Positions 35,345 to 46,989 are shown, counted from the first letter of the stretch. The stretch: DNA of 64,000 bases from Acanthopleura granulata (GCA_016165875.1 JABBOT010000007.1:20977703-21041702), one strand, 5' to 3'. A program made the numbers and translations. The notes: generated from the letters alone by a model not told the origin.

Positions 35345-35580
35345 CTGCCTAGGTGGTGTAGTGGTTAGAGCGCCCGCACAGAGGCCGGGAGATCCATGCT
35401 GAAGCCTTGGTCAAGTCATACCAAAGACTTTAAAAAATGGCATGATGTTACAGTGGCGGAAGCACATTGGCGGCATGGACTTATCCTCGCACTATAAGTA
35501 CACACCAGAAGAGCTCCTTACCGTCATATGACTGAAACATTGTTAAGTGCTACGTTAAATCCCAGGCACTCACTCATACG
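35345..35580 (+). mobile_element. tRNA-derived SINE, second family
   Basis: The 5' end, CTAGGTGGTGTAGTGGTTAG followed by AGCGCCCG, is a good tRNA-like A-box region. The B box is decayed (GGGAGATCCATGCTG). The 3' end, TGTTAAGTGCTACGTTAAAT and CACTCACTCATACG, is a tail type I recall as common in molluscs. Distinct from the SINEs at 232 and 36652. Confidence 0.65.
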
Positions 35581-35584
35581 TTAG

Positions 35585-36330
35585 TTGACCAAGCATCGGT
35601 CCTGTGTTGGCCCGATACCCGAGTGCCGCTCATAAGTCCAAACATGTAATTGCCAATGTTCCGCCTACCCCTGTTACTGACAGCTTGTTTTATTGTGTTG
35701 GCTTAATAACACTATGATTGTTTCCAGTATGAATAGTTCGGCAACATCAGTCTAATATTGGCAATAAGTGTCATATTTTATCGCTCAACTATGCATTTGC
35801 CAATGTCGGTTTGATGTAAGGCGGATGTTGGCCCGCTGCTTTCATTGAAATGTAACTTTTTAGCATCAGTTTCGATAGTGTTGGCAATCATCACCAGACA
35901 TTTTACTTCTCACTTAGGAGCATGCATTAATATGCAGAAAACGGGTTGATGTTGGGTTTATTTTTGGCCGCAGTTGACCAAATGTTGGGGTACGTTGTTC
36001 GCATCGGTTGGCCTAAAGTGGATCCACCTTACCCGTGCCGGCTGCATCTCAAATGTAAGTTAACTCATATTGATTTGATGTTGGACAAATGTCCATAACC
36101 ATGCACTCCATCATTACTCAAAATATTCTCGGTAATGGTGGCAGAACACTACATGTATCTGGACGGATACAGTCTGACTGCATATGCTATACACATGACT
36201 CTAAAGCATCATTCTGCTGTTTAAATTAATACGCTTTAAAAACATCGGTTTCATGTTGGCAAAACATCACCTTGAAACGAAACTATGAATTTACATTTGC
36301 CAACGTCGGTCAACATTTGTCAAACGCTCC
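35585..36330. repeat. Diffuse array of a degenerate CATCGGTTTGATGTTGGCAA motif
   Basis: At least nine imperfect copies in both orientations, for example near 35590 (CATCGGTCCTGTGTTGGC), 35744 (CATCAGTCTAATATTGGC), 35797 (TTTGCCAATGTCGGTTTGAT), 35868, 36002, 36071, 36243 (CATCGGTTTCATGTTGGC) and 36296. Spacing is irregular, about 50-170 bp. It looks like an old minisatellite or a DNA transposon built of subterminal repeats. No coding frame. Confidence 0.5.
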
Positions 36331-36356
36331 ACCACTATTTCCCTGGAATTTCACAA

Positions 36357-36480
36357 TGAATAATTATGGCTCAGCGACACATCAGCAATATCTCATCCAT
36401 ATCGTGGCGTGCACATGTTGTAAACCATAAATAGCTCTCGACATATGAGGAACATTCAAATGTCAGCTGATAGTCGAAAA
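36357..36480 (-). mobile_element. LINE-A copy A5, 3'-tail fragment
   Basis: The reverse complement of the family tail (AATTATGGCTCAGCGACACA and CAGCAATATCTCATCCATAT) with about 100 bp of 3' UTR. It sits just left of copy A6 and in the opposite orientation. Confidence 0.7.
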
Positions 36481-36519
36481 CCACATTTGTTATTTAATAG
36501 CGTATGTATGTATTCTGTA

Positions 36520-36999
36520 TGTAAGAATGGATGATTTTAAGTCTGATGTTCTTAAATATATTCGTCGTTTTAGGTGAATTGGACTCCCAGGTAAATAATA
36601 AACTGTATGCCATTCATCCTATCATTGGCCGTAATTCTTATACTTATGGCAGGGGTCTCCGTGGCTCAGTCGGTTAGCGCGCTAGCGCAGCGCAATGACC
36701 TAAGCCTCCCACCAATACGGTCGCTGTGAGTTCAAGTCCAGCTTATGCTGGCTTCCTTTCCGGCCATACGTGGGAAGGCCAGACGCCTGCCGATGGTCGT
36801 GCGATTCCGCCGGGCCCTCTCCGGTTTCCTCCCACCATAATGCTGATCGTATAAGTGAAATATTCTCGAGTACGGCGTAAAACGTCAATCAAATAATTAA
36901 ACAAACTTATGGCAAGTCTCGTTGAGGCTAAGTCGTTTTATCAAGGTGCGGCATGGGGATTCTCGTCTGGCACACAGTTTTATTCCGGATCGGAGCAGT
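36520..36999 (+). mobile_element. LINE-A copy A6, left part (target of a SINE and of the Polinton)
   Basis: It aligns with the end of RNase H and the Cys/His region of copies A7 and A10 (DFKSDVLKYIRR, then CATTCATCCTATCATTGGCC, then CACACAGTTTTATTCC). It is interrupted at 36652-36904 by a SINE and stops at 36999 where the Polinton begins. The next LINE bases continue at 54450. Confidence 0.85.
36652..36904 (+). mobile_element. tRNA-derived SINE, copy 3, with target duplication
   Basis: The best SINE copy here. A box GTGGCTCAGTCGGTTAGCGC, B box GTGAGTTCAAGTCC, conserved body (CTCCGGTTTCCTCCCACCAT, CTGATCGTATAAGTGAAATA) and an AAATAATTAAAC tail. Flanked by ACTTATGGCA at 36642-36651 and 36905-36914. 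It carries the Nin-DC-like 3' domain. Confidence 0.9.
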
Positions 37000-37157
37000 A
37001 GCAGCAGGGAATGTGATTGGACTTTTTATTGGTAACCGTCCCACAACCCAGGGAGGTCTCCATCCCCTGTTCTGGCTAATTTCTGCTGTGTATTAAACAA
37101 CATGGTGTCCAACTACACAGATAATTGACGGTTGTTTATGCAGGCCGGAGCGCGTCC
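37000..37157 (+). repeat. Polinton left terminal inverted repeat
   Basis: Starts AGCAGCAGGGAATGTGATTG and matches the reverse complement of 54293-54449 with scattered substitutions (roughly 80% by eye), up to GCCGGAGCGCGTCC. The AG start is usual for Polintons. Confidence 0.9.
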
Positions 37158-37208
37158 ACATTCATAGGTAATTGCCAAAGGCCGACCGACCTTCTGAGAG
37201 AGATATAA

Positions 37209-37504
37209 TGGTGAAATATAACAAAGCTCACGTGATGGCCGACGGTGCTTCGGCTGACGACCGTTCAAAAATGCTGATCAAGACATATTACCACAAGATG
37301 AAGATTTACCACAACAGCTCCGGAGAGGCCAGCCTGAGCTCGGACTTCGTGAAGATGCGCTTGGCCCAGATGCGGAAGCGGCTAGAGGCAGTTATCTGCC
37401 AGCTCTACCACGCTTACCGTAAGCCGAAAGCGGTGCGCTTCCCCGACGTCACCACACTGGGCGTCTCTAATTCTATGCAAATAGCTCGCGTGGGAGCCCC
37501 TTGA
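37209..37504 (+). CDS. Unassigned Polinton ORF next to the left repeat
   Basis: 98 codons from ATG at 37209 to TGA, intact. The sequence is basic and helical-looking (MVKYNKAHVMADGASADD, MLIKTYYHKMKIYHNSSG, MRLAQMRKRLEAVICQLYHA). No domain recognised. It begins about 50 bp inside the inverted repeat and is one of the few intact frames in the element. It may be an accessory or terminal-region protein; function unknown. Confidence 0.5.
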
Positions 37505-37959
37505 CCCAGATAGCTGGCGAGATCAGCCGCCTTATATTAACATGTCTGTGGCATCTCTCTCGCCTTCCAGTTCTTTTCTTAGAGTGCTAATATGTTGCAA
37601 TCTGTACTCGTGGGGATCTTCAGTCGGTGGAGGGGGGCACAGATGAATCTAATGCTGGATACAGCAGCGTTGTTTTTTATGTTGACGCATGAACAATGCC
37701 CAATTCTAGTCTGATATGAGTTTAACCTTTATTCTTAACCGTCTCAACTGAACGCCATGCTCTAGATTTATTCTGTTTACTTTCACCGTTTGTGGCGCAG
37801 TGGTTTGGACATGGTCTAGCGTTATTTCATATCCCGGAAGTATTTTCTCAACGATAGTTACGCTTTTCTTCCAACCACACGATCATCAAGCCAGGGGGAT
37901 GTGGTAGGGCCTGTCTGAATTATGACTCATTGCAATATCCAGAGTGATTAAGGAATGAT

Positions 37960-39035
37960 TACAGCAATTTCATCACACGAATTTTATACCCTTGGAAAGT
38001 GTACGAGAGGAAAACCAGACCGCCATTAAAAACCTTTTGAGCAACACCGTCCGTTGCTGTTTGCACCAGGAGCAGAGCCACAGCCAGATCAATGTCCCAT
38101 TTGGGATCATCCAATTTAACGAGACCCCCTCTCCCTTGATGAGATATGACTCGGCTGAGTGTTTCCTGCGCATTCGGGGCTTCGACATCCACATTGGCCG
38201 TTCTCCAGATCCCCCCAACGGCACCTTCTTTGATGAATGAAAACCTTGCCGGAATTCGAAGGCGTAAATCCGTTCATCCAAGCCTTGCCGCTCAAAACCA
38301 TCGACATGTGCCAGATGCGATCAAGCTATGACTGAGCAATGAAGGCCCACAGAGTCCTTTACGCCGGTGAATGTCTAAAGTTACGCTTAAGCACGTGTTA
38401 TCCACAGGTTTACCACAATTGTTTAACAGTCTCACACTAAGCTGCGACGTGAGGCCAGCCGACAGTCTTTTGTACTACGGATTGGCAAATACCATCGTCC
38501 TTCCGGAGTTTATGCCTTCGGGGAATACCGGGGCTTCGCTAAGAAGAGTAGAGCCACCTGCTTCACTGGTAGACATTGCGGCGATGTTTTCGGATGCGCT
38601 CAACTCGTCTAGGTAGATAAATATTTCTTTGTGAGGCATCAGTTTAGGGAGTTTATCTTCTTCACTGATTCCAGCCGTGAGTTCTCTTGCGTTTGACAAT
38701 CCCAGGATATGAGCTAGATCTAACAGACTGATAACAGTATTTTGGGCAAGTTCCAGCCTTACACGACCAGTAGCTTCATTCAGTTTCAGTGTAGCGCCCA
38801 AAGGTTAGAGCCCTTCTTTGTTAAGGGTACAGACGATGTAATAGCCGCTTGGCACGACTATCGAATTATCGCTAGAAACGAAATGTGCGTCGGCGCCAAT
38901 GTTCACCAAGAGAGGGCACAAAGTCATATGCATGAGGGTGACCTTGCACTGGCCTGCTTGATTGTCTAGACATGCTGCGAGCAGGACACTGCGTCCATGT
39001 TGAACATCGCTAGGTGTGACAAACATATTCAGCAA
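37960..39035 (-). pseudogene. Polinton minor-capsid/penton-type protein (tentative) and downstream remnant
   Basis: Two open parts on the minus strand: 38805-39035 (VVPSGYYIVCTLNK) and 38475-38801 (LKLNEATGRVRLELAQNTVI, LLDLAHILGL, EIFIYLDELSASENIA). The pattern of a PSGYY segment, beta-strand-like stretches and L..LA.ILG resembles small Polinton virion proteins thought to be single-jelly-roll pentons; this is family recognition by eye, not a search. One stop separates the two parts. Frames to 37960 (WDIDLAVALLLVQTATDGVA) are shifted and may be the C-terminus or a second gene. Confidence 0.5.
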
Positions 39036-39179
39036 TATTTTTCATAAAGCGTTTTCGTTCAATAGGAAGGTAACTCATTGCCATATCGGTGGAGTATAAT
39101 CGAGTAAATGGATTGAGGGGCGGAGTGAAATGGTAGTGAAAAGCTGAACAACTCGCGGATTGCTTTCAATATTACTTTC

Positions 39180-40130
39180 CAAAAGGAGTTCGAACCTGAC
39201 ACCTTACCGAAAATCAACTGCGACACATTGGCTGAGAAATGGCACATGCATCCTATGGCCTTGTGGCAGAACCAACTCACTTTTCCCCGTATGGTGCGCA
39301 ACGACCGGTTGTGGGTGTCAAAGGAGAATCACCTCATAGCAAACACTAAACAACTGAACAACTCCGTATTCCTCTTTCACGTGTACTATCAAGTGTGCCA
39401 TATTCTGGAAGAAATTAAGGCTCCACTTCCACAAGACGATCCATGGAGTCGGACCTACAACCCCTACGACCAGAGGGCATACGAGTGAATTTTTACGGAG
39501 CTTCGGGATCCCCCTCAGACACAGATTGGCGGCAAAAAAAGTGGAAACGATGGGTTAGACGTGTCTTACTATTATATCACGAGGACAGGATAGGTAAAAT
39601 TGCATCATGACTAGCATCCTAGCCGCATTACATTTCAGCGAACACCGGACAAGTTTCACATGGATTTAATCTTGCAAGGCAGCGAGGCAAATCAAGCATG
39701 GGCCATCCTTATCCTCGACAAATCTGAAGGGTTTACCCAGGTAGGCGTGGAACGCGTTAACGACACCATTCAGACTTACGCTTGGGCAATCCTTCGAGCA
39801 CAGCCACATATCTGCAGCAGTATCTTAGGCACAACATTTGAAGCGCAGAAGCAATTCGTAGCTAATGTCGAAGATGATATAGCAAGACCTGTTGATCTTC
39901 CGTCGGCCATATAGCGGTACCAGTACATCCTGAGGTATGCCCGTTCCAAGGTGGATTATGCGTTTGGCGTGGGCCTGTATATAACTCCAAGTAATATGGA
40001 CCTGCGAATCGAAAAAATTCAGTGGCTATAACATCGTCATAGCTACAGCAGACCAGAATTTCGGGTTAAACGGAGATGCAAACTTGATAGTTCACGCGCC
40101 TTCGACTGGGGAGACAAGCATTATAGTACC
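39180..40130 (+). pseudogene. Polinton virion-type structural protein, broken
   Basis: Open parts at 39228-39488 (MHPMALWQNQLTFPRMV, FLFHVYYQVCHILEEIKAPL, YNPYDQRAYE) and 39660-39914 (GFTQVGVERVNDTIQTYAWA, FEAQKQFVANVEDDIARPVD), continuing after a stop with YARSKVDYAFGVGLYITPSN. I recognise this as a protein that recurs in Polintons, probably structural, but I cannot say whether it is a capsid component. At least three breaks. Confidence 0.5.
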
Positions 40131-40229
40131 AGTAGTACCGAGGACTCCATTAGTGAGACCGAAACAGCACGATGTAGAAAAAGTAGCGCTAGTTAGAGTC
40201 AGCGTCTCCCTCGGGCTTGCTCTAATCCA

Positions 40230-40912
40230 GTCACGTTAGATGTGGCCGAACTTCCGCGTAAATGATTCCCCCCCTGGCGACAACCAGAGCCCAAGTATTC
40301 TCGGCAAACAAGTTCACGGCCTTGCGTACTGAGCCGAGGAGCCCGGAGACGATGCTCCCTATAACACATGGCAGAGCCGTAGCGGTTTTACCGGCGCAGG
40401 GCCCGCAGGTGCTTTTTTACCACCTCCTTCAGACAGCCCTTGTGGGTTGGCTCGGGAGGTGGTGTTGGAGGCGCTGGCGCTGCGGAGCCCCGGTAACCGC
40501 ACACACCAAAGCCAGTATAGCCATTCCGATCGGAGTGAGCACCGACGGGATCTTGATGCCTTGCTCTCGGAAGAGTGTGCGTATGCGTTCAGTCAGCGAA
40601 GAGTCTTCATGAAGGATACGGTTGATGGTCTTCCGGATGCAGTTCTTCTGGAAGAGGAGCGCATTTCTGGTGTCCGAGGCAAGCCGCTCTTTCTTCCTCA
40701 AAGGCTCGCAATGGGTCTGCAATCCAGCCCCTGGAGAACTCATCGGGAGCCTCATCGAGTTTTCTTTCATCTAAAGCAGTGTGCTCGTTCAGTGCAGTCA
40801 GTTTAGCAAGGTTGTTTGTGTGCATCGATCTGAAGTTCTGCATTGAGTTATTAATACCCAGCAGCTCACGGAGAGGCAGTGATCGTGGCCAACATCTGAT
40901 CGAGGGCGCCAT
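40230..40912 (-). pseudogene. Polinton coiled-coil and membrane-segment protein (PTT-like, tentative)
   Basis: First part 40607-40912 (LLGINNSMQNFRSMHTNN, LDERKLDEAPDEFSRGWIAD), then a frame change to 40429-40770 (DTRNALLFQKNCIRKTINRI, LTERIRTLFREQGIKIPSVL, then a hydrophobic stretch), and, after stops, GSIVSGLLGSVRKAVNLFAE. The block ERIR.LF.EQG...I.SVLT.IGMAI before a membrane segment is typical of one of the conserved Polinton proteins. A link to virion membranes is inference. At least two frame breaks. Confidence 0.55.
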
Positions 40913-41709
40913 CCGTGACGCTTATCACCATAATTTACACTGCATTTTCATTCTTCTTCGCGGCCACCTACCCCGACTACTACGAGAAGCTTCTAATACA
41001 GCGCTGGAGCATGTCAGAATCATCTATGGGAACGGTCTCTTTATCGTCCTCTACATCGTCATCGTCATGGTTCCCGGAAGTGAAAAGAATAGGGCCCCAG
41101 TTCTCTAAGCAAGCTTGTTGTACGAGGCGACTAACCTAAGGTTCTCTCGTGTGGTTTCGGTGAATAGAATAGATCCACAGCCTCCCCGGGGCTTGTCGTA
41201 CAAGGCGACTAAAAAGGGCAACCTTTTTGCCGTGGGCTGCGACCCGTAATGGGGGAGGACAGGATCCTGGTGGCTGAGGGCGGGTTGATCTTGCGAGATC
41301 CTCACGCCCAACACTTCACTTCGGCCCTTACTTCTCCAAAGACGGGCGGTCGGATGGCCCGCTCCGATCAATCGGCTGGTCATGTCTTGCCTCTGCGTGG
41401 CTCCAAAGTTTCACAATATCAGTACTCTTTAGAGAACAAATGATTTTTCTTAAATTTCGTTCTTGGGACTGCGCTTGAGGCGTTGGCTGTAGGGTCAGTC
41501 AAATGATTCCTGTCTGATGTGCAACTACCTTCTTTAGGTGGATGATGGAGGAGCTCGGGTGGGGAATGGGGTGTGCATATGAAGGCCATCTATTTGAGTA
41601 TACCCCATGTGGAGTCATGCATCTTCTTTGTTGGCACTCCGTGAAGGGTGAGGAACACGTAGGGTGAATTTCAACTTATTTATTATGACTTCCCTAAACC
41701 TTTTAAAAA

Positions 41710-43050
41710 ATGTCTCTAATTGTCGATCGTCCTCTCAGCCAATTTCAGGGGCTGATGAAAAGAGGAAGCTGGAGGTTTGATCAGAACCACTTGATCATGG
41801 ACAGGAAAGTTGGTCGGCTTTTATTATTCTCTCTACAAAGAGTGAACAAAAGCTGGCCTCTAAAATACATCCTTTTCTTTTAAAAAGGGCCTTCCAAGCT
41901 GCAGCAGGCACTTTAAAAAAAGTTAAAAAAAAACTACGATCCGGAGATATTCTCATCGAATATTTCCAGAAAGAACAGTCCAAAAATTTATTATCATTCA
42001 ATAAAATTTCGGACATATCTGTTTTTACATCCCCTCACAACACCCTGAACAGCTGTCAGCGAATAATACGTGACAGGGATGGGGATATCTTCGACCTATC
42101 TGAAGAAGAAATCTGTACAGAATTAAAACCACAGGGGGTTGTCTGAGTGAAGCGTTTCACAACAAAAAAACCTGGCAACATCCTCAAATTAAACACATAT
42201 CTCATAACCTTTAATACGACCTCTCTACCATGATATATCTACATTGGCCCGTATAGGGTTAAAGTGGATTTATACATACCTAATCCAACACGACGTTTTA
42301 CTTCCCAAACATTTGCTCACGGCAAATGTCAATGTAAAAATAAACTGGTTTCCGATGCGGCAGTGAACGTCATGATGGTTTTGACTGCAGCAGCACAGTT
42401 AAGTGCTGCAACTGCGGCCGAGATCACATCGAATCCTCTAAGGACTGTGTTCGTTTCGTGAAAGAAAAACAAATAATCAATTTAAAAACTAAAAACAACA
42501 TTTCCTATCAGGAGGCCCGCAAATTGGCGTCACTTTCTACTACTCCACCGCAGACTTCGTTTGCCAATGTAGTCAAGCGAACTGCAACATCTGTTGCAAC
42601 TCAATCTTCCTTGACTTAGCCCATTGGAAACGACAAAGAGAGTTCGATCACTGTAGAACCTTCAGCTCAACCTGTCCGGAACTCTTGTTCAACCCACGCC
42701 ACCTCAGTACAAGAAATAAAAAGAGTAAACAATACACAAAAATGGCATACAGGATCCTCAGTCCTCTAAAAAATTATAATGACGAAAACAAGCCCAAAAA
42801 CAAACTTCAAAGTAATGATATTAAAACCAGTAAACCAAATAGCCCAACAGCACGTCTGTGTAAGGCCACTAGAGATCCTGTCCAAACATTTAACAGGTTT
42901 GGATCGTTGGAGGACGTTGTCCCTTCAGCATCAGATGCGGATGTGATGGATACATCACCCGCACCAGGGAGATCTTCCAGCCGATCTCAAAGGAAGGGTC
43001 GTCCTCGGTCCAAACATAAAGACAAACCTCCTATACGCCTCCCTCCGTAA
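41710..43050 (+). pseudogene. LINE-A copy A7 ORF1
   Basis: Starts ATGTCTCTAA, in a context like that of copy A3, and ends in TAA 43048-43050, overlapping ORF2 as TAATG. The last open part (42685-43050) keeps GPVQ-type and basic SR-rich sequence (FNRFGSLEDVVPSASDADVM, PGRSSSRSQRKGRPRSKHKD). The zinc-knuckle region is present in shifted frames around 42330-42460 (HGKCQCKNKLV). Broken by frameshifts. Confidence 0.75.
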
Positions 43051-46000
43051 TGTCTACATGTGACAAAATTATACAATGGAATTGTCGAGGTCTTAAGCTT
43101 AATTTTATTGAAATAGCACAGTTGGTCCAATAATTAAATCCTATTGCCCTTTGTCGATATTAAACTCACCTGAAGACATCTGACAAAGATAAAATAACTC
43201 TCGAAAATTATTCACTCTATAGTACATTTTGTAAGAAAGAAGAAATGATTATGGCTTAACGCCACATCGGCAATATCTCAGCCATATCGTGGCGATTGTC
43301 ACAAAGAAGAGCGAGCTGAAGGCGTCTCCTTTGTCTTCAAAAATAACAATGTTATCCACAGTCTGTGTTTCATTGTCTAAGACAATCACATTGTATTCGG
43401 TTTATATTCCTCCGAACATTTCTTTGTGGAATTTTGAGTTGCCTAACTTTAAAGAACAAATACCTACACCGTTTATAATAATGGGCGATTGTAATTCCCA
43501 TAACCCCTTATGGGGAAGTGACAACATAAATAATAAGGGCAAGGTAGTAGAAGACTTTTTTTACCCGGGAGGAACTGTGTTATTTCAATGGTGGTTCTAA
43601 TACACATTTACATCAGGGTAATGGCGTTTATTCTGCTATCGATCTCACTATCACCGATCCATCACTTCTCCCGGATTTTTCTTGGGGAGTGCATGAGCAT
43701 CTTTGTGGCAGTGACCATTTTCCTCTTATCCTAGAGCATCTCACTTAGAACGTGTAGCTAGCTGGAAGTTCGGTAAAGCAGATTGGATGGCATTTGAGAT
43801 GTTCTTTGAGGCTGACATCACTGAAGAAAATCTTAATGCCGCAGATGACCCTTTGCTTATATTGAATGAACTCCTGTTAACAGCAACCGATAGAATCATC
43901 CCTAAGTTCTTTACAATCCGAAATCGAAAAGTAAACGGTGGTATAATGACTGTCCTAAGACCATTAAAGGTCTTAGAAAGGGCGGGCGCAGATTTGACCA
44001 TTGTGCGATTAATAACAATTTAAACCAGATTCGTATACGTAGAGCTAAGGCTCCTCGATTAATTAAGTCCAAGAGACGATCTTGTTGGCGGAACTTTGTT
44101 TAAGGCATTACGTCAAAGACTCCAATGTGTAAGGTCTGGAATATGGTTCACGAAGTTAATGGCAAACAGTAGATGCAAAGTTCAGCGCTTAAAGGATGCT
44201 GATGGTTTATTAACTTCACCGCATGATAAACTCCATAAAATAGCTGAAACAATATCCCACAAATCTTCATGTGAGAATTATTGTTCTGAGTTTCAGCACA
44301 TTAAAAGTCAGAAGGAGAAATTTAAATAGTTCTTCTCTTCTAAGAATTTAGAAGGCTATACTCGTCTTTTTTCAATTGAACAGCTTAAAACTTCTCTAAA
44401 AAAAGCACAGGACACTGCTTGCGGTCCGGATAATATATATTACAAGCTTCTGAACCATTTACCATCTCAGCCATTGGAGACACTCTTGGACTTACTTAAT
44501 GATATATGGATGAGTGGTAAATTTCCCCCATCATGGAGAGAGGCGCATGTTATCACGGACCCTAAACCGGGTAAGGATCATAGTGATCCAAGTAATTACC
44601 GTCCCATAGCTCTTCCCAGTTGCGTCTGTAAGACTATGGAACGGATTATAAATGATAGACTTGTTTGGATTATTGAAGCCAACAAACTTTTATGAAATAT
44701 CCAATGTGGTTTCGTCAAGGTCGGTCCACTACGGATCACCTTGTTCGATTTGAAACTCTCATTCGTGATGGTTTTATTCGTAATGAACATGTGGTGTCAA
44801 TATTTTTCGACCCCGAGAAGGCCTACGACATCACATGGAAATATGGCATTTTAAAAGACCTTGCTGATTTGGATTACAATGGTCGCTTACCTTTATTTAT
44901 ATCTCAATTTTTGTCTGATCGTCAGCTTAAGGTAAGGGTGGGGTCCACTCTTTCGGACTGTTAAGAGCAAGAGATGGGTGTGCCCCAGGGCAGTATCCTT
45001 TCACTACCACTGTTCATCATAGAAATTAACAGCTTGGCTTAAACATTAACATCTGGTACTGAGGGTTGTTTATATGTAAATGATTTCCTGATATGCTACC
45101 GTGCTAAAAAAATGTATAACATCGAGCGGGAACTGAAACTTTTGAATAAAAATCGAGAACTGGGCAGTTGGCAATGGTTTTAGATTTTCTACCTCTAAAG
45201 CCGTGGGTATACATTTCTGTAATAAACGGAAACTTCGTCTAGACCCTGAGCTTAAATTTTTTGGTGAACCAGTGGAGAATGTTGTTGAAAACAAATTTTT
45301 AGGGGTTATTTGCGATAGTAAATAATCTTTTATACCTCACATAAAAATACTTAAGGCTAAATGCAAAAGGGCTTTCGATATAATTAAGGTCGTGTCTAAC
45401 ATCGATTGGGGTGCTGATTGATCAGTTTTACCTATTTTATATTCTCTGGTGAGGTCTGAATTCGACTATTGGGTCCATCATTCCAGCTAGGAAATCAAAT
45501 GTGAAAATGTTGGATTAGGTCCATTCCCACGGTCTGAGGCTCAGCCTTGGCGCGTTTAGAACCTCACCAGCAGAGAATTTATACATAAGGGATAATGAAC
45601 CTTTTTCATATCATAGGCGTATATAACTCAGCCTTCAATACGCTACAAAGGTTACTCACCCAACCAACCCTGCCTATGACTGTGGGCAATCCATTATACT
45701 TAGATAAATATAATAAATGTCCCAGCAATATTCCTTGGTTTTCGTGTTCGGGACCATATTCTGGATGCTAACATCAAACTGGAGGACATAACTCTGGAGT
45801 CTTCTCCCTGGCCTCTTCCGCAATGTAATTTACTATTTGATCTACGTCAACATACGAATTCCAATAGAAACCCTCTTTTAATTCAGCAAAGTTCGCTGAA
45901 GTAAACGCGAATTACCCGGATTATAAATTTATATATACTGACGGGTCAAAGGATGTGGACAGCGCGGCTGCGGCTGTCTTGGAATAACGGGTGACCATTC

Positions 46001-46700
46001 CTCGAATTCCATCCGCGCGTTCAATATTTTCTGCCGAGGCCAGGCCTATACTTCTGGCTTTATCGTATGTTTCATCCGAGTATGCCCAGAGGGCAGTGAT
46101 ATGCAGTGACTCGTTGTCCAGCCTTTCGGCAATAGAGCAAAATAAACTTAAAAATCCGTTAATACTAGAAATATTGGCCATCCAGAGAAAGTTAGTTAAA
46201 AGAGGTAAATATATTGTATACTCTTGGATACCAAGTCATACTGGTATTCACGGAAACACAATCTTTGATAGGGAAGCGAAAGCTGCTCTTAATTTACCCA
46301 TATGTAAGATTAAAATTCCTTATAGTAATTTTAAATCTAATATTTTTAAATATATTGTTTGTCAGGATGAATGAGACCTGCAGGTCGATAACAAACTACA
46401 TGACATTCACCCGGTCATGGGCTGATTCCTATACTTTTGGTATGTCTCGTAGAGACCAACTGGTTGTAACAAGATGCCGTGTTGGGCATTCTCGTCTAAT
46501 ACACAATTTTATCCCAGCAGTGTTCTTGAGTGTTTTGGATGTGATGCGCAATACGGCATCAAACATGTCTTTGTTGACTGTGTGAACTTTGCTCATATTC
46601 GGCATAGATTCTACACAATTAACTCTACATTTGACTTATTTCACAGCTTCTCCGGTGATACTGTCATTGATTACTTACAATATAAAAGATTAGATTATAA
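43050..46700 (+). pseudogene. LINE-A copy A7 ORF2, RT-dead
   Basis: ATG at 43050-43052. The endonuclease (43289-43600 and on) has IIMGDCNSHNPLWGS, cysteine replacing the usual phenylalanine of GDFN, and is split by a 54-bp LINE-tail insertion at about 43243-43296. RT: PKPGKDHSDPSNYRPIALPS (44474-44695), WFRQGRSTTDHLVRFETLIR and FFDPEKAYDITWKYG (44692-44964). Lesions: TAA 44962-44964, TAA 45040-45042, and YVND at the catalytic YVDD (AAT 45079-45081). RNase H at 45991-46374 (SAEARPILLAL, ICSDSLSSLSAI, YSWIPSHTGIHGN) and the Cys/His motif to about 46640. Confidence 0.85.
43243..43296 (-). mobile_element. 54-bp LINE-A 3'-tail insertion (copy A8) inside copy A7
   Basis: The reverse-complement tail (ATTATGGCTTAACGCCACAT to CATATCGTGGCGA) lies between TTGTAAGAAAGAAG and TTGTCACAAAGAAG, an imperfect 14-bp repeat that fits a target duplication. 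Copies A3 and A10 lack the segment here, so it is an insertion and not part of the LINE. Confidence 0.8.
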
Positions 46701-46989
46701 GATAGAACTTCTTTTACAATATGCATATGTTTGTTTACATATACATAGTAGAATTTTAAAAATGATTGTGGTTTTCAAGTTTTAACCTGGTTACCTGGTT
46801 TCGATCACGTCTGTTTTTTTCCTTTCTTTTCCATGTTCAAATTTTCTCGTTGAAAACTATATACCGATTCCTGGCTTAAAACATGTTCTCGATATGGCTG
46901 AAAAATTGCCGATGTGGCGTAAAGGCATAATCATTCATTAATTCATTCAAAGGTGTGCGACAATCGGTCGTCGTGACGAACAACCCGTG

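Larger units (their letters stand above)
41067..46948 (+). mobile_element. LINE-A copy A7, full length (5.88 kb), inserted in the Polinton
   Basis: Plus strand: 5' block GGTTCCCGGAAGTGAAAAGA (about 41070), GC-rich 5' UTR, ORF1, ORF2, and the 3' tail AAATTGCCGATGTGGCGTAA with ATTCATTAATTCATTC to 46948. Polinton sequence lies on both sides: the PTT-like gene to the left, a capsid-type gene to the right. It belongs to the same RT-dead lineage as copy A2. Target duplications could not be defined. Confidence 0.9.

Noticed and set aside
36357..36999. Twin-priming inversion of one LINE insertion
   Set aside because: Both inverted pieces are 3'-end sequences, whereas twin priming inverts the 5' part; two separate insertions are simpler.
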